Positions 8,304 through 14,295 of a stretch of 22,458 nucleotides of DNA are shown one piece after another. Where the stretch lies: the IMG/VR virus record IMGVR_UViG_3300042691_019019, positions 1 through 22,458 of that record; one strand, 5' to 3'. Under the pieces are notes generated by a model. The model was not told the DNA's origin, did no database searches, and saw only the letters and a program-made list of their open reading frames with translations. This DNA is from a virus. Position 1 is the first letter of the stretch. Every line of letters starts with the position of its first letter. A program made the position numbers and the translations under genes.

Positions 8304-8864
8304 TTACAGCCCCGCTATGTTCAGAGTCGGGTTGATGCCCGTGGACTTGCGATAGTTGAATGTAAAGTTGTAGTGAACATAGTCACCGTCATTGTCGGGC
8401 ACTACGTTCGTCCCGATAAATTTGATGCCATTGTCACCGAGGCACAGCACCCAATTATCAGACCCCACGAGGTTGATGAGCAGGGCACGCACAACGAGGC
8501 CACTTGTCACGTTCAGCGCGGCATAGGCCGTGTCGTTGTCGCTGTTCACGTTCGCATCGAGGTAAGTACCCGCGAAGTCATACGTGGCAACATCGGGGGT
8601 CTGCCCCGCAACGTAGGCCGATGAGGTGTTGACGGGCGACCCCTGCGGAACCCCGATTTGCAGGTTTTGAAACAGCGCGGCACGGCCAGCGGCTACATCG
8701 GTGGCGATGTCGGTCGGTATGGTGGCGGTATCATCGAACTCGGTTGTGCTGTCACAAGCGAAGATGTACGCCTTAACGCCACCACCCTGCACCTTGTCGC
8801 CACAGGTAACGAGCGTGTGCTCTGGAAGATCACCGCATGAGTAGGTATTGCATTCGCCCGCCAT
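8304..8864 (-). CDS. Putative major tail protein or other abundant virion protein
   Basis: 186 residues, Thr/Ala/Asn/Asp-rich, few Lys, mostly predicted beta strands, with a Cys-containing N-terminus (MAGECNTYSCGDLPEH). Composition, size and near-absence of charged coiled coil fit a tail-tube or decoration subunit. It is the first gene of the structural/packaging block and has its own TAnnTTTG promoter about 30 nt upstream, as expected for an abundant product. No capsid or tail gene was otherwise found for this role. Alternatives are a head decoration protein or fibre. I cannot match it to a named family by sight. Confidence 0.55.
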   Translation of the reverse strand: MAGECNTYSCGDLPEHTLVTCGDKVQGGGVKAYIFACDSTTEFDDTATIPTDIATDVAAGRAALFQNLQIGVPQGSPVNTSSAYVAGQTPDVATYDFAGTYLDANVNSDNDTAYAALNVTSGLVVRALLINLVGSDNWVLCLGDNGIKFIGTNVVPDNDGDYVHYNFTFNYRKSTGINPTLNIAGL

Positions 8865-8892
8865 TGGAGTAGGTGTTTAGGTTGTTCGGGCG

Positions 8893-8925
8893 CAAAGATA
8901 TACACTAACGAATGAATATCGCAAG
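8893..8925 (-). promoter_or_regulatory. Bacteroidota-type promoter for the structural operon
   Basis: On the minus strand TATCTTTG (8900-8893) is a perfect TAnnTTTG -7 element. A CTTG at 8925-8922, 21 nt upstream, fits the -33 TTTG element with one mismatch. The predicted start of transcription is near 8888, leaving a leader of about 24 nt before ATG 8864. It lies largely in the only gap in this stretch. Confidence 0.7.
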
Positions 8926-8997
8926 TGCCACCAATGCGAACGCAAACGCGATAAGTGCCGCTTTCATGATTCGGTCTTGCGGGTCGTGGTGGGTCAT
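8905..8997 (-). CDS. Tiny membrane protein, 30 aa
   Basis: ATG at 8997 overlaps the previous stop by 4 nt (ATGA). The protein has a short polar N-terminus (MTHHDPQDR) and a single hydrophobic helix AALIAFAFALVALAIF near residues 13-28, ending in Arg before TAG at 8905. The precise coupling and one-helix architecture support a real gene despite its size. Function unknown; it is paired with another one-helix protein just upstream. Confidence 0.6.
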   Translation of the reverse strand: MTHHDPQDRIMKAALIAFAFALVALAIFIR

Positions 8998-9080
8998 GGG
9001 CATACGAATGCTATGATGGCCGCGCATACAAGGCACGCGCACACTATCTCAACGATGTTGTCGTCAATGTTGTCGCTCAT
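8994..9080 (-). CDS. Tiny Cys-containing membrane protein, 28 aa
   Basis: ATG at 9080 overlaps the stop of the 78-aa gene by 4 nt, and its own TGA overlaps the next ATG by 4 nt. An acidic N-terminus (MSDNIDDN) is followed by one hydrophobic helix with four Cys (IVCACLVCAAIIAFVC). The double ATGA coupling is the main evidence. Membrane insertion is inferred from composition; role unknown. Confidence 0.6.
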   Translation of the reverse strand: MSDNIDDNIVEIVCACLVCAAIIAFVCP

Positions 9081-9313
9081 TCTCCCTTGCTCATTAGGTT
9101 CGGCCAGCCAGCGGGCTTGCGTTTGATCGTTATGCCTCTGCTTGTCACGATCTCGATGTCTTTACCATTCAGGTGCGCCTGCACGTAGTCAGCGGAGTAA
9201 CATTGCGAAGGTAGCCTGTTTGAACGGTAGAAGCCATCGTTGCGAAGGGTGAACACGTCACCCGCTTTGATGAGTCCTTGTGGGTCGATGTCTCGGTTGA
9301 TTACGATTGTCAT
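9077..9313 (-). CDS. Hypothetical small protein, 78 aa
   Basis: A soluble basic protein starting MTIVINRDIDPQG. A beta-rich stretch around GDVFTLRNDGFYR and the C-terminal ITIKRKPAGWPNLM suggest a small barrel-like fold. No family recognised. The start follows the upstream stop by 3 nt and the stop overlaps the next gene by 4 nt, so it belongs to the small-gene operon that runs from the DnaA-like gene to the structural promoter. Confidence 0.7.
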   Translation of the reverse strand: MTIVINRDIDPQGLIKAGDVFTLRNDGFYRSNRLPSQCYSADYVQAHLNGKDIEIVTSRGITIKRKPAGWPNLMSKGE

Positions 9314-9316
9314 TGG

Positions 9317-9472
9317 TCAGTCGGTTTCTTCGTTGGTTGCGTATGTGAAGTTGAATTTTCCGTTGCTCTTGTAGCCGCGCATGAGTTGTTTCGCGACACG
9401 TCTCATCGGTATTGAGTCGGCTAACATCTTAGCCCTTTCGTATGTGGCCGCTGTTCGGTATGGTCGTGTCAT
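9317..9472 (-). CDS. Hypothetical basic protein, 51 aa
   Basis: ATG at 9472 overlaps the stop of the DnaA-like gene by 4 nt and TGA is at 9317-9319, 3 nt before the next start. The protein is rich in Arg/Lys/Met (MTRPYRTAATYERAKM...; PMRRVAKQLMRGYK) and probably a short helical nucleic-acid-binding or adaptor peptide. The tight fit between two coupled genes is the strongest evidence. Its coupling to the DnaA-like protein suggests they act together, an inference only. Confidence 0.65.
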   Translation of the reverse strand: MTRPYRTAATYERAKMLADSIPMRRVAKQLMRGYKSNGKFNFTYATNEETD

Positions 9473-9843
9473 TGCTCAATGATTGAGGTGTAAATGTCGA
9501 ACATCAGATTGACGAACCCGTCCTCGGTGTCGAGGTGGTCGGTGACGGCCTTTCGCGCATAGATGACGGTTGTGTGATCGCGGTCGAATCTACGCCCAAT
9601 TTCTGTGAGGTTAAGCGGTGTCAGGCTGAACATTAGGGCCTGAGCTATCTGCCTGGCCGTTACGTCACACGACCTGCGGGACTCCGACTTCATGTCTTTC
9701 TCGGTTATCATGGTGTGATGCGACACGGCCCACAATATCCTCTCTTCCATCGTGACGGGGATCGATCCATAGACTTGTTCGGGTCGGTAAATCACTGGCC
9801 CTTCGTATCGATAGGTTCTTGCGGTGTTCGGTGTAGGTGGCAT
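9469..9843 (-). CDS. Stand-alone DnaA domain IV-like DNA-binding protein
   Basis: 124 residues. Residues about 58-102 read like the C-terminal DNA-binding domain of DnaA: CDVTARQIAQAL (basic-loop helix), LTEIGRRFDRD, then HTTVIYARKAV, a near-complete match to the DnaA signature IGxxFxxRDHTTVxxA. No AAA+ domain or Walker motifs are present. Residues 1-30 are Pro/Tyr-rich and unassigned. In DnaA this helix-turn-helix reads the 9-mer TTATCCACA. Possible roles are recognising the phage origin or competing with host DnaA. ATG 9843 is used; ATG at codon 32 would also retain the whole domain. Confidence 0.85.
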   Translation of the reverse strand: MPPTPNTARTYRYEGPVIYRPEQVYGSIPVTMEERILWAVSHHTMITEKDMKSESRRSCDVTARQIAQALMFSLTPLNLTEIGRRFDRDHTTVIYARKAVTDHLDTEDGFVNLMFDIYTSIIEQ

Positions 9844-9870
9844 GTAGATAGTCTCGTTGGTGGGTGTCCA

Positions 9871-10362
9871 TTACATACCCTTGTAAAATTCCAGTATCAG
9901 TTCGCGGTGGTCTGAAAGGAAGGCTTCGGCCCGTTCTTTAGTTGGGAATGATAGTGGGTGCGGTGTTAATTCTGCATGGCCAGTGACTATGCTGCCATCG
10001 TATTTATAAATGCACCACTTAACTTGACGCGCGTTACCCCAATCAGGCACCCAATCCTCTCGGTAACGGGCCATGAGTTGAGTGAGCATCGGGTAAGTGA
10101 TCCCGAATGATTGGGCCTGCTGTTCGGTAGAGAATGTTGCCCTTGACGAAACGCAAGGTTCAGGCTTAACAACAGGCACAATGTTCGCCATATTTCCAAC
10201 GCAACACCCCATTATCGGTCCGAGGGCTTCAAACCGTTTCACCCGCCACGGTTTGCCCCTCAACTCATCTTCTGTCCACGTTTCGCGGATCAGATTGTCG
10301 AGGTCGTCTGATTGGCCGCTGAGTGCGCGGGCCTGTTCGAGTGTAAGTTGAAGGTGTTTCAT
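9871..10362 (-). CDS. Hypothetical protein, 163 aa
   Basis: Starts at ATG 10362 (MKHLQLTLEQARALSGQ), inside the ATGA overlap with the 39-aa gene upstream; a longer frame upstream is discarded because of that coupling. It contains several Trp and Tyr, a Cys pair (MGCCVGN) near the middle and a C-terminal segment SFPTKERAEAFLSDHRE that looks like a small helical domain. The opening resembles an 'MKxLxLTLEQA' start seen in many Bacteroidota phage proteins of unknown function. No catalytic motif seen. Confidence 0.75.
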   Translation of the reverse strand: MKHLQLTLEQARALSGQSDDLDNLIRETWTEDELRGKPWRVKRFEALGPIMGCCVGNMANIVPVVKPEPCVSSRATFSTEQQAQSFGITYPMLTQLMARYREDWVPDWGNARQVKWCIYKYDGSIVTGHAELTPHPLSFPTKERAEAFLSDHRELILEFYKGM

Positions 10363-10478
10363 TGTACAAAGTATTTGGCGTGTGTCATTGAAAGTGTGTA
10401 GATGGCTGCGATGATTATTACCGCGTGTCCGACCACTTGGCATAGTCGCAAGTATGCGCGTTCGATCATTTCACCCAT
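10359..10478 (-). CDS. Small single-helix membrane protein, 39 aa
   Basis: ATG at 10478 overlaps the previous stop by 8 nt; TGA overlaps the next ATG by 4 nt. An amphipathic N-terminus (MGEMIERAYLRLCQ) precedes a hydrophobic helix VVGHAVIIIAAIYTL at about 15-29. Coupling on both sides supports it. Membrane location inferred; function unknown. Confidence 0.6.
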   Translation of the reverse strand: MGEMIERAYLRLCQVVGHAVIIIAAIYTLSMTHAKYFVQ

Positions 10479-10839
10479 TGCGTTTTGGGTTTGAAGTTGC
10501 GGACGGCTTTCGCGGCTTCGGCTTCTTGTCACCATTTACAGCCCAGTCCTGATACGCCTGCCATATGCCGTACTTGTTTCTGACGTATGCCCGCGAAAGG
10601 ATGTCCGACAGGTGGGCGTTGGTTTCGGTTAGGGTCTTGTTCGCAGCCTTTGAGTCATCGAGCAGCGCGGTCAGGTCGCTGACCTTGTAATCAAGCTGAT
10701 CGGCAAGGTCGCTGTTTCGCTCGTTCTCATTGTGGGCCGTTCGCCACAGAATAAAATTGAGGCCGCAAGCTAATGATGCGAATATCGCATATCCAAGTAG
10801 CCCGTAAACGGTGGCTGGGTCGGTTATGAATTGTGGCAT
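10471..10839 (-). CDS. Membrane-anchored coiled-coil protein
   Basis: 122 residues. One N-terminal membrane helix at about 11-33 (YGLLGYAIFASLACGLNFIL) is followed by a coiled coil at about 38-85 and a basic, Lys/Pro-rich tail (GDKKPKPRKPS). The topology recalls an inner-membrane spanin, but the basic tail and location amid middle genes, far from the holin and endolysin, argue against it. It might instead tether the replication machinery to the membrane. ATG 10839 is preceded by an A/C-rich leader without Shine-Dalgarno sequence. Confidence 0.7.
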   Translation of the reverse strand: MPQFITDPATVYGLLGYAIFASLACGLNFILWRTAHNENERNSDLADQLDYKVSDLTALLDDSKAANKTLTETNAHLSDILSRAYVRNKYGIWQAYQDWAVNGDKKPKPRKPSATSNPKRNG

Positions 10840-10861
10840 TGTGTTGTGGTGTTGTTCGGTC

Positions 10862-10898
10862 GGTCGGGGTCGGCATTACCCGTTACCCCTACCCGACC
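10862..10898 (-). repeat. 7-bp inverted repeat in the 68-bp intergenic gap
   Basis: GGTCGGG at 10862-10868 pairs with CCCGACC at 10892-10898 across 23 nt that contain further GGGGT/ACCCC complementarity. There is no T-run after it on the minus strand, so it is not a standard terminator. It may be an operator or leader structure before the gene starting at 10839. Confidence 0.35.
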
Positions 10899-10907
10899 AA
10901 GGGTTTC

Positions 10908-11168
10908 TCAGTTATTTAGGTCGGGTTTGTTTCTTTTCTTGTGGCAATCATGGCAATGAAGTCCAATGTGTCCGAATGTCTTGCTATTGCTTATTCGCCA
11001 CCCGTTTTCGTGAAGTTCCCGTGCAAATTCATCAAATTCAGCTTCCTCATCACCGTGAGAAAAGTTGCCGCGCGACAATGATGTTTCGCCACAAATACAG
11101 CACTCAACCGAGTATATCGGGGTTGCATAGCCCGTAAGCTGCTCAATGAATTTGGTCGGGTTGCTCAT
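10908..11168 (-). CDS. Small zinc-ribbon-like protein
   Basis: 86 residues from ATG 11168 (MSNPTKFIEQLTG), 1 nt after the upstream stop. Two Cys-x-x-Cys knuckles, CCIC (Cys23/Cys26) and CHDC (Cys72/Cys75), bracket an acidic helix DEEAEFDEFARELHENGW. This is the layout of a single zinc ribbon with an inserted helix. Proteins of this kind bind nucleic acid or other proteins; no more exact role can be read. The Ser/Gly-rich loop after the first knuckle is typical of such ribbons. Confidence 0.75.
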   Translation of the reverse strand: MSNPTKFIEQLTGYATPIYSVECCICGETSLSRGNFSHGDEEAEFDEFARELHENGWRISNSKTFGHIGLHCHDCHKKRNKPDLNN

Positions 11169-11169
11169 T

Positions 11170-11382
11170 TCAGATTGTCGCGTTCGGGTATGCAATTATC
11201 AGTAGGCTACCGTGGGTGTCGTATCCGTTTACGGTCTGTCCGTAAAAACTAACATCACCATCCAAGAAAGCCCTTGCAGCTTTCTGACGGGCCTTCATTC
11301 CTTTCCTGATAAGAAAACCATCCTTATCAAATGCAGCATTCACAAGGGCTACCACTTCTTGATTTTTTGTCTCGTTTTTCAT
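11170..11382 (-). CDS. Hypothetical protein, 70 aa
   Basis: ATG at 11382 (MKNETKNQEVVALVNAAF) is chosen because a promoter's -7 box lies at 11416-11409, after an in-frame upstream ATG at 11439. The predicted leader is then about 22 nt. The protein is helical at first, then GDVSFYGQTVNGYDTHGSLLIIAYPNAT suggests a short beta hairpin. No family recognised. It is the first gene of a transcription unit also containing the zinc-ribbon protein. Confidence 0.75.
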   Translation of the reverse strand: MKNETKNQEVVALVNAAFDKDGFLIRKGMKARQKAARAFLDGDVSFYGQTVNGYDTHGSLLIIAYPNATI

Positions 11383-11408
11383 TGCCTTGGTCGTTTTGGT
11401 TAGTGGGT

Positions 11409-11466
11409 CAAAGGTGCGGCAAGGGATTTCAGGCCACATTAAAAACGGATTAAAATGTTATTAAAG
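11409..11466 (-). promoter_or_regulatory. NTTTAAY-repeat promoter, site A
   Basis: On the minus strand three 7-mers, CTTTAAT, TTTTAAT and TTTTAAT, start at 11466, 11455 and 11444, exactly 11 bp apart. After 21 nt comes CACCTTTG (11416-11409). The same layout occurs at sites B-E. The predicted start A is near 11404, giving a 22-nt leader to ATG 11382. Confidence 0.7.
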
Positions 11467-11808
11467 TTGGCTAACGTGTTGATTGTCAGCGGTTGAATTT
11501 TCAATGACCTCACGAACGGCCTGCATAATGTCGGTGTAGCTATGGCGAACGTGGGCGAAACGCAACACCCGCCACCCTAACGCGGTCGCTGCATTATACT
11601 TTTCCATGTCATTCAAGTAGCCGACCCCGCGCGTGTGACGGCCATGTGTGAATACGGCCCCTTCTAATTCAATCGCAATCTTCTCATTCGGTATGGCAAT
11701 ATCAAACCGCCACCTGCGCGGTGGTGCGAATCGGTATTCCGTTACCGCCTGCCGTCTCAGCTCCTGTTGAATCAAGCTCACGAGTATCAATGTGCTGATA
11801 TGTTTCAT
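11461..11808 (-). CDS. PD-(D/E)XK-like endonuclease (DUF559/Vsr-like)
   Basis: 115 residues. The core RRWRFDIAIPNEKIAIELEG gives a catalytic-type Asp36 and a Glu47-x-Glu49 pair. It is followed by a His-rich loop (FTHGRHTRG), a basic helix, and GWRVLRFAHVRH, the strand order of small DUF559/very-short-patch-like nucleases. The usual final Lys of PD-ExK is Glu here. A role in Holliday-junction or branch cleavage, or DNA repair, is plausible next to replication genes. ATG 11808 overlaps the upstream stop by 4 nt. Confidence 0.75.
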   Translation of the reverse strand: MKHISTLILVSLIQQELRRQAVTEYRFAPPRRWRFDIAIPNEKIAIELEGAVFTHGRHTRGVGYLNDMEKYNAATALGWRVLRFAHVRHSYTDIMQAVREVIENSTADNQHVSQL

Positions 11809-12101
11809 CGTGTCACGTATAATGTGCCATGCCGCGCCTGATTCATTCTTAGCGCGTCTGCCATCGATTTAGGTCGGTTGGTAACGTATGCCTCGATCGC
11901 GGAAACATCGCGGCCCGACACGAGCTTTTCAATGTCCTTGTGCGGCACAAGTTCGGGTCCACCACATAGACCCGTGACTCGTTCGCCATTAACGCGAAGG
12001 TGATAGTGGTATCCGCCAATTATGAGGTAGGCCGCTGTGATCTCGTACCTGTTGCGGAGCGAGTCTGTCCACTTGTGGCCGATGGGGTAGTGCTTACTCA
12101 T
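11805..12101 (-). CDS. Hypothetical protein, 98 aa
   Basis: ATG at 12101 (MSKHYPIGHKWTDSLRNRY) overlaps the upstream stop by 4 nt; an in-frame ATG further up lies inside the previous gene and is rejected. The first half is beta-rich with YLIIGGYHYHLRVNGERV, possibly a small barrel; the second half has a helix with the pattern IEAYVTNRPKSMADALRMN. No known family recognised. Coupled by 4-nt overlaps to both neighbours, so likely co-translated with the nuclease. Confidence 0.75.
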   Translation of the reverse strand: MSKHYPIGHKWTDSLRNRYEITAAYLIIGGYHYHLRVNGERVTGLCGGPELVPHKDIEKLVSGRDVSAIEAYVTNRPKSMADALRMNQARHGTLYVTR

Positions 12102-12358
12102 GGCATCTGATCTATCAATCGTTGTAGCTTGCGTTCGGCCACGACCGCGCGGCCCTGTTGTGTGCTGGCCTCCAGTTCGGCTTTCGCCCACTTTCTGCGA
12201 AGGTCTGCCGTCTGGTGTCTCAGTTGCTCTATTCGCAGCGCGGCAGTTAGCATGACGTAGGCCATGTCATGCGCCCGCTCATCCTTGCCCGACTCACTCA
12301 GGAATCGGCTGAATTGCCTCAACAGGCTCAACGTCTCAAAGTCTTGGATTTCGTCCAT
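12098..12358 (-). CDS. Helical coiled-coil protein, 86 aa
   Basis: Almost entirely helical: MDEIQDFETLSLLRQFSRF, then a long Arg/Glu/Ala/Gln-rich helix from about residue 35 (RIEQLRHQTADLRRKWAKAE) to the end. ATG shares one nucleotide with the helicase stop (TGATG), so the two are tightly coupled. A helicase accessory or replisome-bridging role is possible but only inferred from this coupling. Confidence 0.75.
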   Translation of the reverse strand: MDEIQDFETLSLLRQFSRFLSESGKDERAHDMAYVMLTAALRIEQLRHQTADLRRKWAKAELEASTQQGRAVVAERKLQRLIDQMP

Positions 12359-13434
12359 CAGAAAGGCGGATTATCGTTTTGTTCCTGTGAGTGCGGCAAA
12401 TTCCGACCGCTTGCATAGCCGTACATCTCGCGGGCCTGATCGGTCACAACCTCTTTAAGTGCCGCTAAGTGCGCCCGTCCTTCGCCCGCAAAGAACAGCT
12501 TACCATCGAGGTTTTCGTAATACCTGAATCGCGACCATTCCCAAAACATTGACTTCTTGCCGAGACACGCAACGCCTTTTGGCTTGGCCTTATGCACGGC
12601 AATAATAACCTCGTTGTTCGCGTATGGTATGCCAGTATCGGGGTTGAGCATGTCAGCGGGCGGCCTCCAAAGTGTGAGCATCAGAAACCCCCTGCGGTAC
12701 CAGTTCTGACCCATTGCCCATTCCGTAGGCTCAGGCATCGGAATGAACCGCCTGCCGCTTTCTTTGTCCTTTTCGGCAGGTATCTGCGCAATGTGATTCA
12801 CAAGGAACCCCGCGCGATTATGCGACTTGCACTCCCTTCGCCAATTCTTAAGCTCATCTTCAAGCCATAGCTCTACCCTGTTCCCGTACGGCTTTAGGTC
12901 TTTCACGAAGTCATTGAACGGGTCGAAGGCCATCGTGTCAAACGAAAAGCCAAGCTCTTTTTCCCACGCTGTCACCTCCTTGCAGAATTGCGCGGGCGTG
13001 TAGTCTGTTTCGTCCGATAGCACGTAAAAATGTTGACTGACCCAATACCTACCCTGTTCGGCCTCTGATTCGCTCATCGCGTAGCCGTTCAACACGCCTC
13101 GTTGCTTATACCTTCGATAGGGCTTGCCGATGTACTTTTCTACCAGTTGAATGTAGATTTCTGCTGCATTGCCCTCTTCGCCTGAATAGATACAATGCCG
13201 CCACTTGCTGAACGTGGACAGGTTGATGAGCATCTCGAACAACCATTCCGATTTGCCCGCGTGAGGCATGGCCGCGATGTACACGGGAAACCCCTTGCGG
13301 ATTGATATGAACGGCTTACCCAATGTGCCGCCATGTTCGTCCAAACTCTCAAACCCGATGTACTCACCGCGCTGAACGTCCGAGTCGCGAATCTGCTGTA
13401 ATTCGCTCACGCATTGGTCAAGTGTGCGCCTCAT
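12358..13434 (-). CDS. DnaB-like replicative helicase (RecA-fold C-terminal domain)
   Basis: 358 residues. Walker A is AMPHAGKS at 55-62, followed by SGEE near 84-87 (motif H1a-like), MAFDPFNDF (Walker B region) near 168, VNHIAQIP near 213 and a later basic segment around WYRRGFLMLTLWRP. This is the RecA-like motor of DnaB/Twinkle-family helicases without the usual N-terminal primase-binding domain. It unwinds DNA at the phage fork. Its ATG overlaps the stop of the putative initiator by 4 nt, the order seen for initiator-helicase pairs in phages such as P22. RepA-type RecA-fold ATPases are the alternative. Confidence 0.85.
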   Translation of the reverse strand: MRRTLDQCVSELQQIRDSDVQRGEYIGFESLDEHGGTLGKPFISIRKGFPVYIAAMPHAGKSEWLFEMLINLSTFSKWRHCIYSGEEGNAAEIYIQLVEKYIGKPYRRYKQRGVLNGYAMSESEAEQGRYWVSQHFYVLSDETDYTPAQFCKEVTAWEKELGFSFDTMAFDPFNDFVKDLKPYGNRVELWLEDELKNWRRECKSHNRAGFLVNHIAQIPAEKDKESGRRFIPMPEPTEWAMGQNWYRRGFLMLTLWRPPADMLNPDTGIPYANNEVIIAVHKAKPKGVACLGKKSMFWEWSRFRYYENLDGKLFFAGEGRAHLAALKEVVTDQAREMYGYASGRNLPHSQEQNDNPPF

Positions 13435-14153
13435 GCTGTCGGGTTGTTAGGCTCATCAGTCGGTGCGCCTGGCAGGTGCATGAACTGAGGCATGTTCTTA
13501 GGCGTGACCTCTGCGAACCGTTCGGGTGTAAGCCATTCAAGTCTGCCCGATACCATCCAATTTTTGAACACCTCTTTGATGTGCGGCACAAGGTATTTGC
13601 GGGTGCGGAATTTGATTCCAAGCTCCTTTGCCTGTTCCTCGCATAGTTTCGATGTGGGCGTGTTCTCAGATAGCGACTCAAAGAACTGATCGGCTGTGAC
13701 GCTTGAGAATGAGTAATAGAGGATGTTCTTTCTGCGAGGTGTGCCCGTGTTAGGTTCGAGGTTGATGGTAAGGGGTCGGGGTTCTTGATAATGTGAATGT
13801 TCATTTACATTACCATTCACATTATCATTTACATTAGGGGTTTTGATGGGGTTTTGATGGGGTTTGCTTGGGGTTACGGTGGGGTTTTCTTGGGGTTTTC
13901 TTGGGGTTTTGGGTCGGCCTCCAAGATGGCCGAAACTACCACCCTTCGCGCCTTGTGCCCGTTTCTTTTTGTTCGCATCGAACTGAGGCCGCATGAACTG
14001 CCACAGGGTAGAATGTATGCCCGTCAATTCAGGCTCCTTGTCGTCAAGGCAGTAGTCGGCTATCGCGTCAATGAGCTTAAGCCGATCCGCGTCTGGTAGG
14101 TCTTTGAGTCCGCTCAAAAAAGAGCGGTACATCACAAAGCTATCTTGTGCCAT
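13431..14153 (-). CDS. Putative replication initiator/helicase loader (DUF6291-like)
   Basis: 240 residues. The N-terminal domain (about 1-75: SFVMYRSFLSGLKDLPDADR..., WQFMRPQFDANKKK, GGRPK) matches the N-terminal pattern common to phage replication proteins next to DnaB-like helicases. Residues about 80-125 are a low-complexity linker of Pro/Lys/Asn/Thr (KTPRKPQENPTVTPSKP) that then becomes Asn/Val-rich. The C-terminal part (about 145-220) is a separate helical domain with Trp residues. The linker is encoded by the candidate origin repeats, as in lambda gene O. Function is inferred from operon position and this layout. Confidence 0.7.
   Translation of the reverse strand: MAQDSFVMYRSFLSGLKDLPDADRLKLIDAIADYCLDDKEPELTGIHSTLWQFMRPQFDANKKKRAQGAKGGSFGHLGGRPKTPRKPQENPTVTPSKPHQNPIKTPNVNDNVNGNVNEHSHYQEPRPLTINLEPNTGTPRRKNILYYSFSSVTADQFFESLSENTPTSKLCEEQAKELGIKFRTRKYLVPHIKEVFKNWMVSGRLEWLTPERFAEVTPKNMPQFMHLPGAPTDEPNNPTA
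13790..13914. other. Candidate phage replication origin inside the initiator gene
   Basis: Three blocks abut. A perfect 10-bp inverted repeat, AATGTGAATG (13790-13799) and CATTCACATT (13814-13823). Three AT-rich 12-mers of type CATTTACATTAC at 13802, 13814 and 13826. Seven 11-mers beginning GGGG at 13837, 13848, 13859, 13870, 13881, 13892 and 13903, all exactly 11 bp apart (types GGGGTTTTGAT, GGGGTTTTCTT). Iterons beside an AT-rich repeat block in a putative initiator gene resemble lambda ori, and three AT-rich 12-mers resemble the oriC unwinding element. The G-runs could also form G-quadruplexes on the plus strand. Confidence 0.6.
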
Positions 14154-14164
14154 GTGAAAAAATG

Positions 14165-14234
14165 CAGGGGCGCGGTGACGAGTCGCGTAAGCGGTGGTCT
14201 GCTCAATGACCGACCTCCGCTGTTTTTACCCCTG
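14165..14234 (-). promoter_or_regulatory. Structured leader: three-way junction followed by a U-run
   Basis: On the transcript (minus strand) P1 pairs CAGGGG (14234-14229) with CCCCTG (14170-14165). Inside it, P2 pairs AGCGGAGGTC (14221-14212) with GACCACCGCT (14199-14190) with one mismatch and a 12-nt loop. P3 pairs CGCG with CGCG (14187-14184/14174-14171). After P1, ATTTTTT follows within two nucleotides, then the initiator ATG at 14153. The arrangement resembles an attenuator or folded cis-regulatory RNA. No known riboswitch class recognised. Confidence 0.5.
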
Positions 14235-14258
14235 TAAGTTGTTGCTGTTGTTGTTCAT
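14226..14258 (-). CDS. Candidate leader peptide, 10 aa, Asn-rich
   Basis: ATG at 14258 opens a 10-codon frame, MNNNSNNLQG, ending in TAA. Five of ten codons are Asn (AAC). Its last codons form the 5' strand of P1 in the downstream structure, so a ribosome translating it would prevent P1 from forming. It lies between the TATATTTG promoter and the initiator gene. Low complexity means chance is possible. Confidence 0.35.
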   Translation of the reverse strand: MNNNSNNLQG

Positions 14259-14295
14259 TGAGTCTTAGGATGGTCAGATCGTCACTCCGACCTTG

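Noticed and set aside
8158-8355. Plus-strand frames across the window, for example here
   Set aside because: All lie opposite well-supported minus-strand genes and show no recognisable protein features.
9665-9871. 68-aa frame overlapping the DnaA-like gene
   Set aside because: A shadow in another frame; the DnaA signature fixes the true frame.
10862-10898. Intrinsic terminator
   Set aside because: The inverted repeat has a long loop and no T-run downstream on the transcribed strand.
13790-13837. Perfect DnaA box in the origin candidate
   Set aside because: No TTATCCACA or single-mismatch box was found by eye in this block; relaxed boxes need a computed scan.
13837-13914. CRISPR-like array or telomere-like repeat
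   Set aside because: Units are 11 bp with no spacers and lie inside a coding gene; the fit to iterons is better. G-quadruplex formation is possible but secondary.
14110-14127. Hairpin CCGCTC-A6-GAGCGG on the plus strand
   Set aside because: A perfect 6-bp stem, but it lies within codons 9-15 of the initiator gene and its T-rich segment is the loop, so it is not a terminator. Possibly chance.
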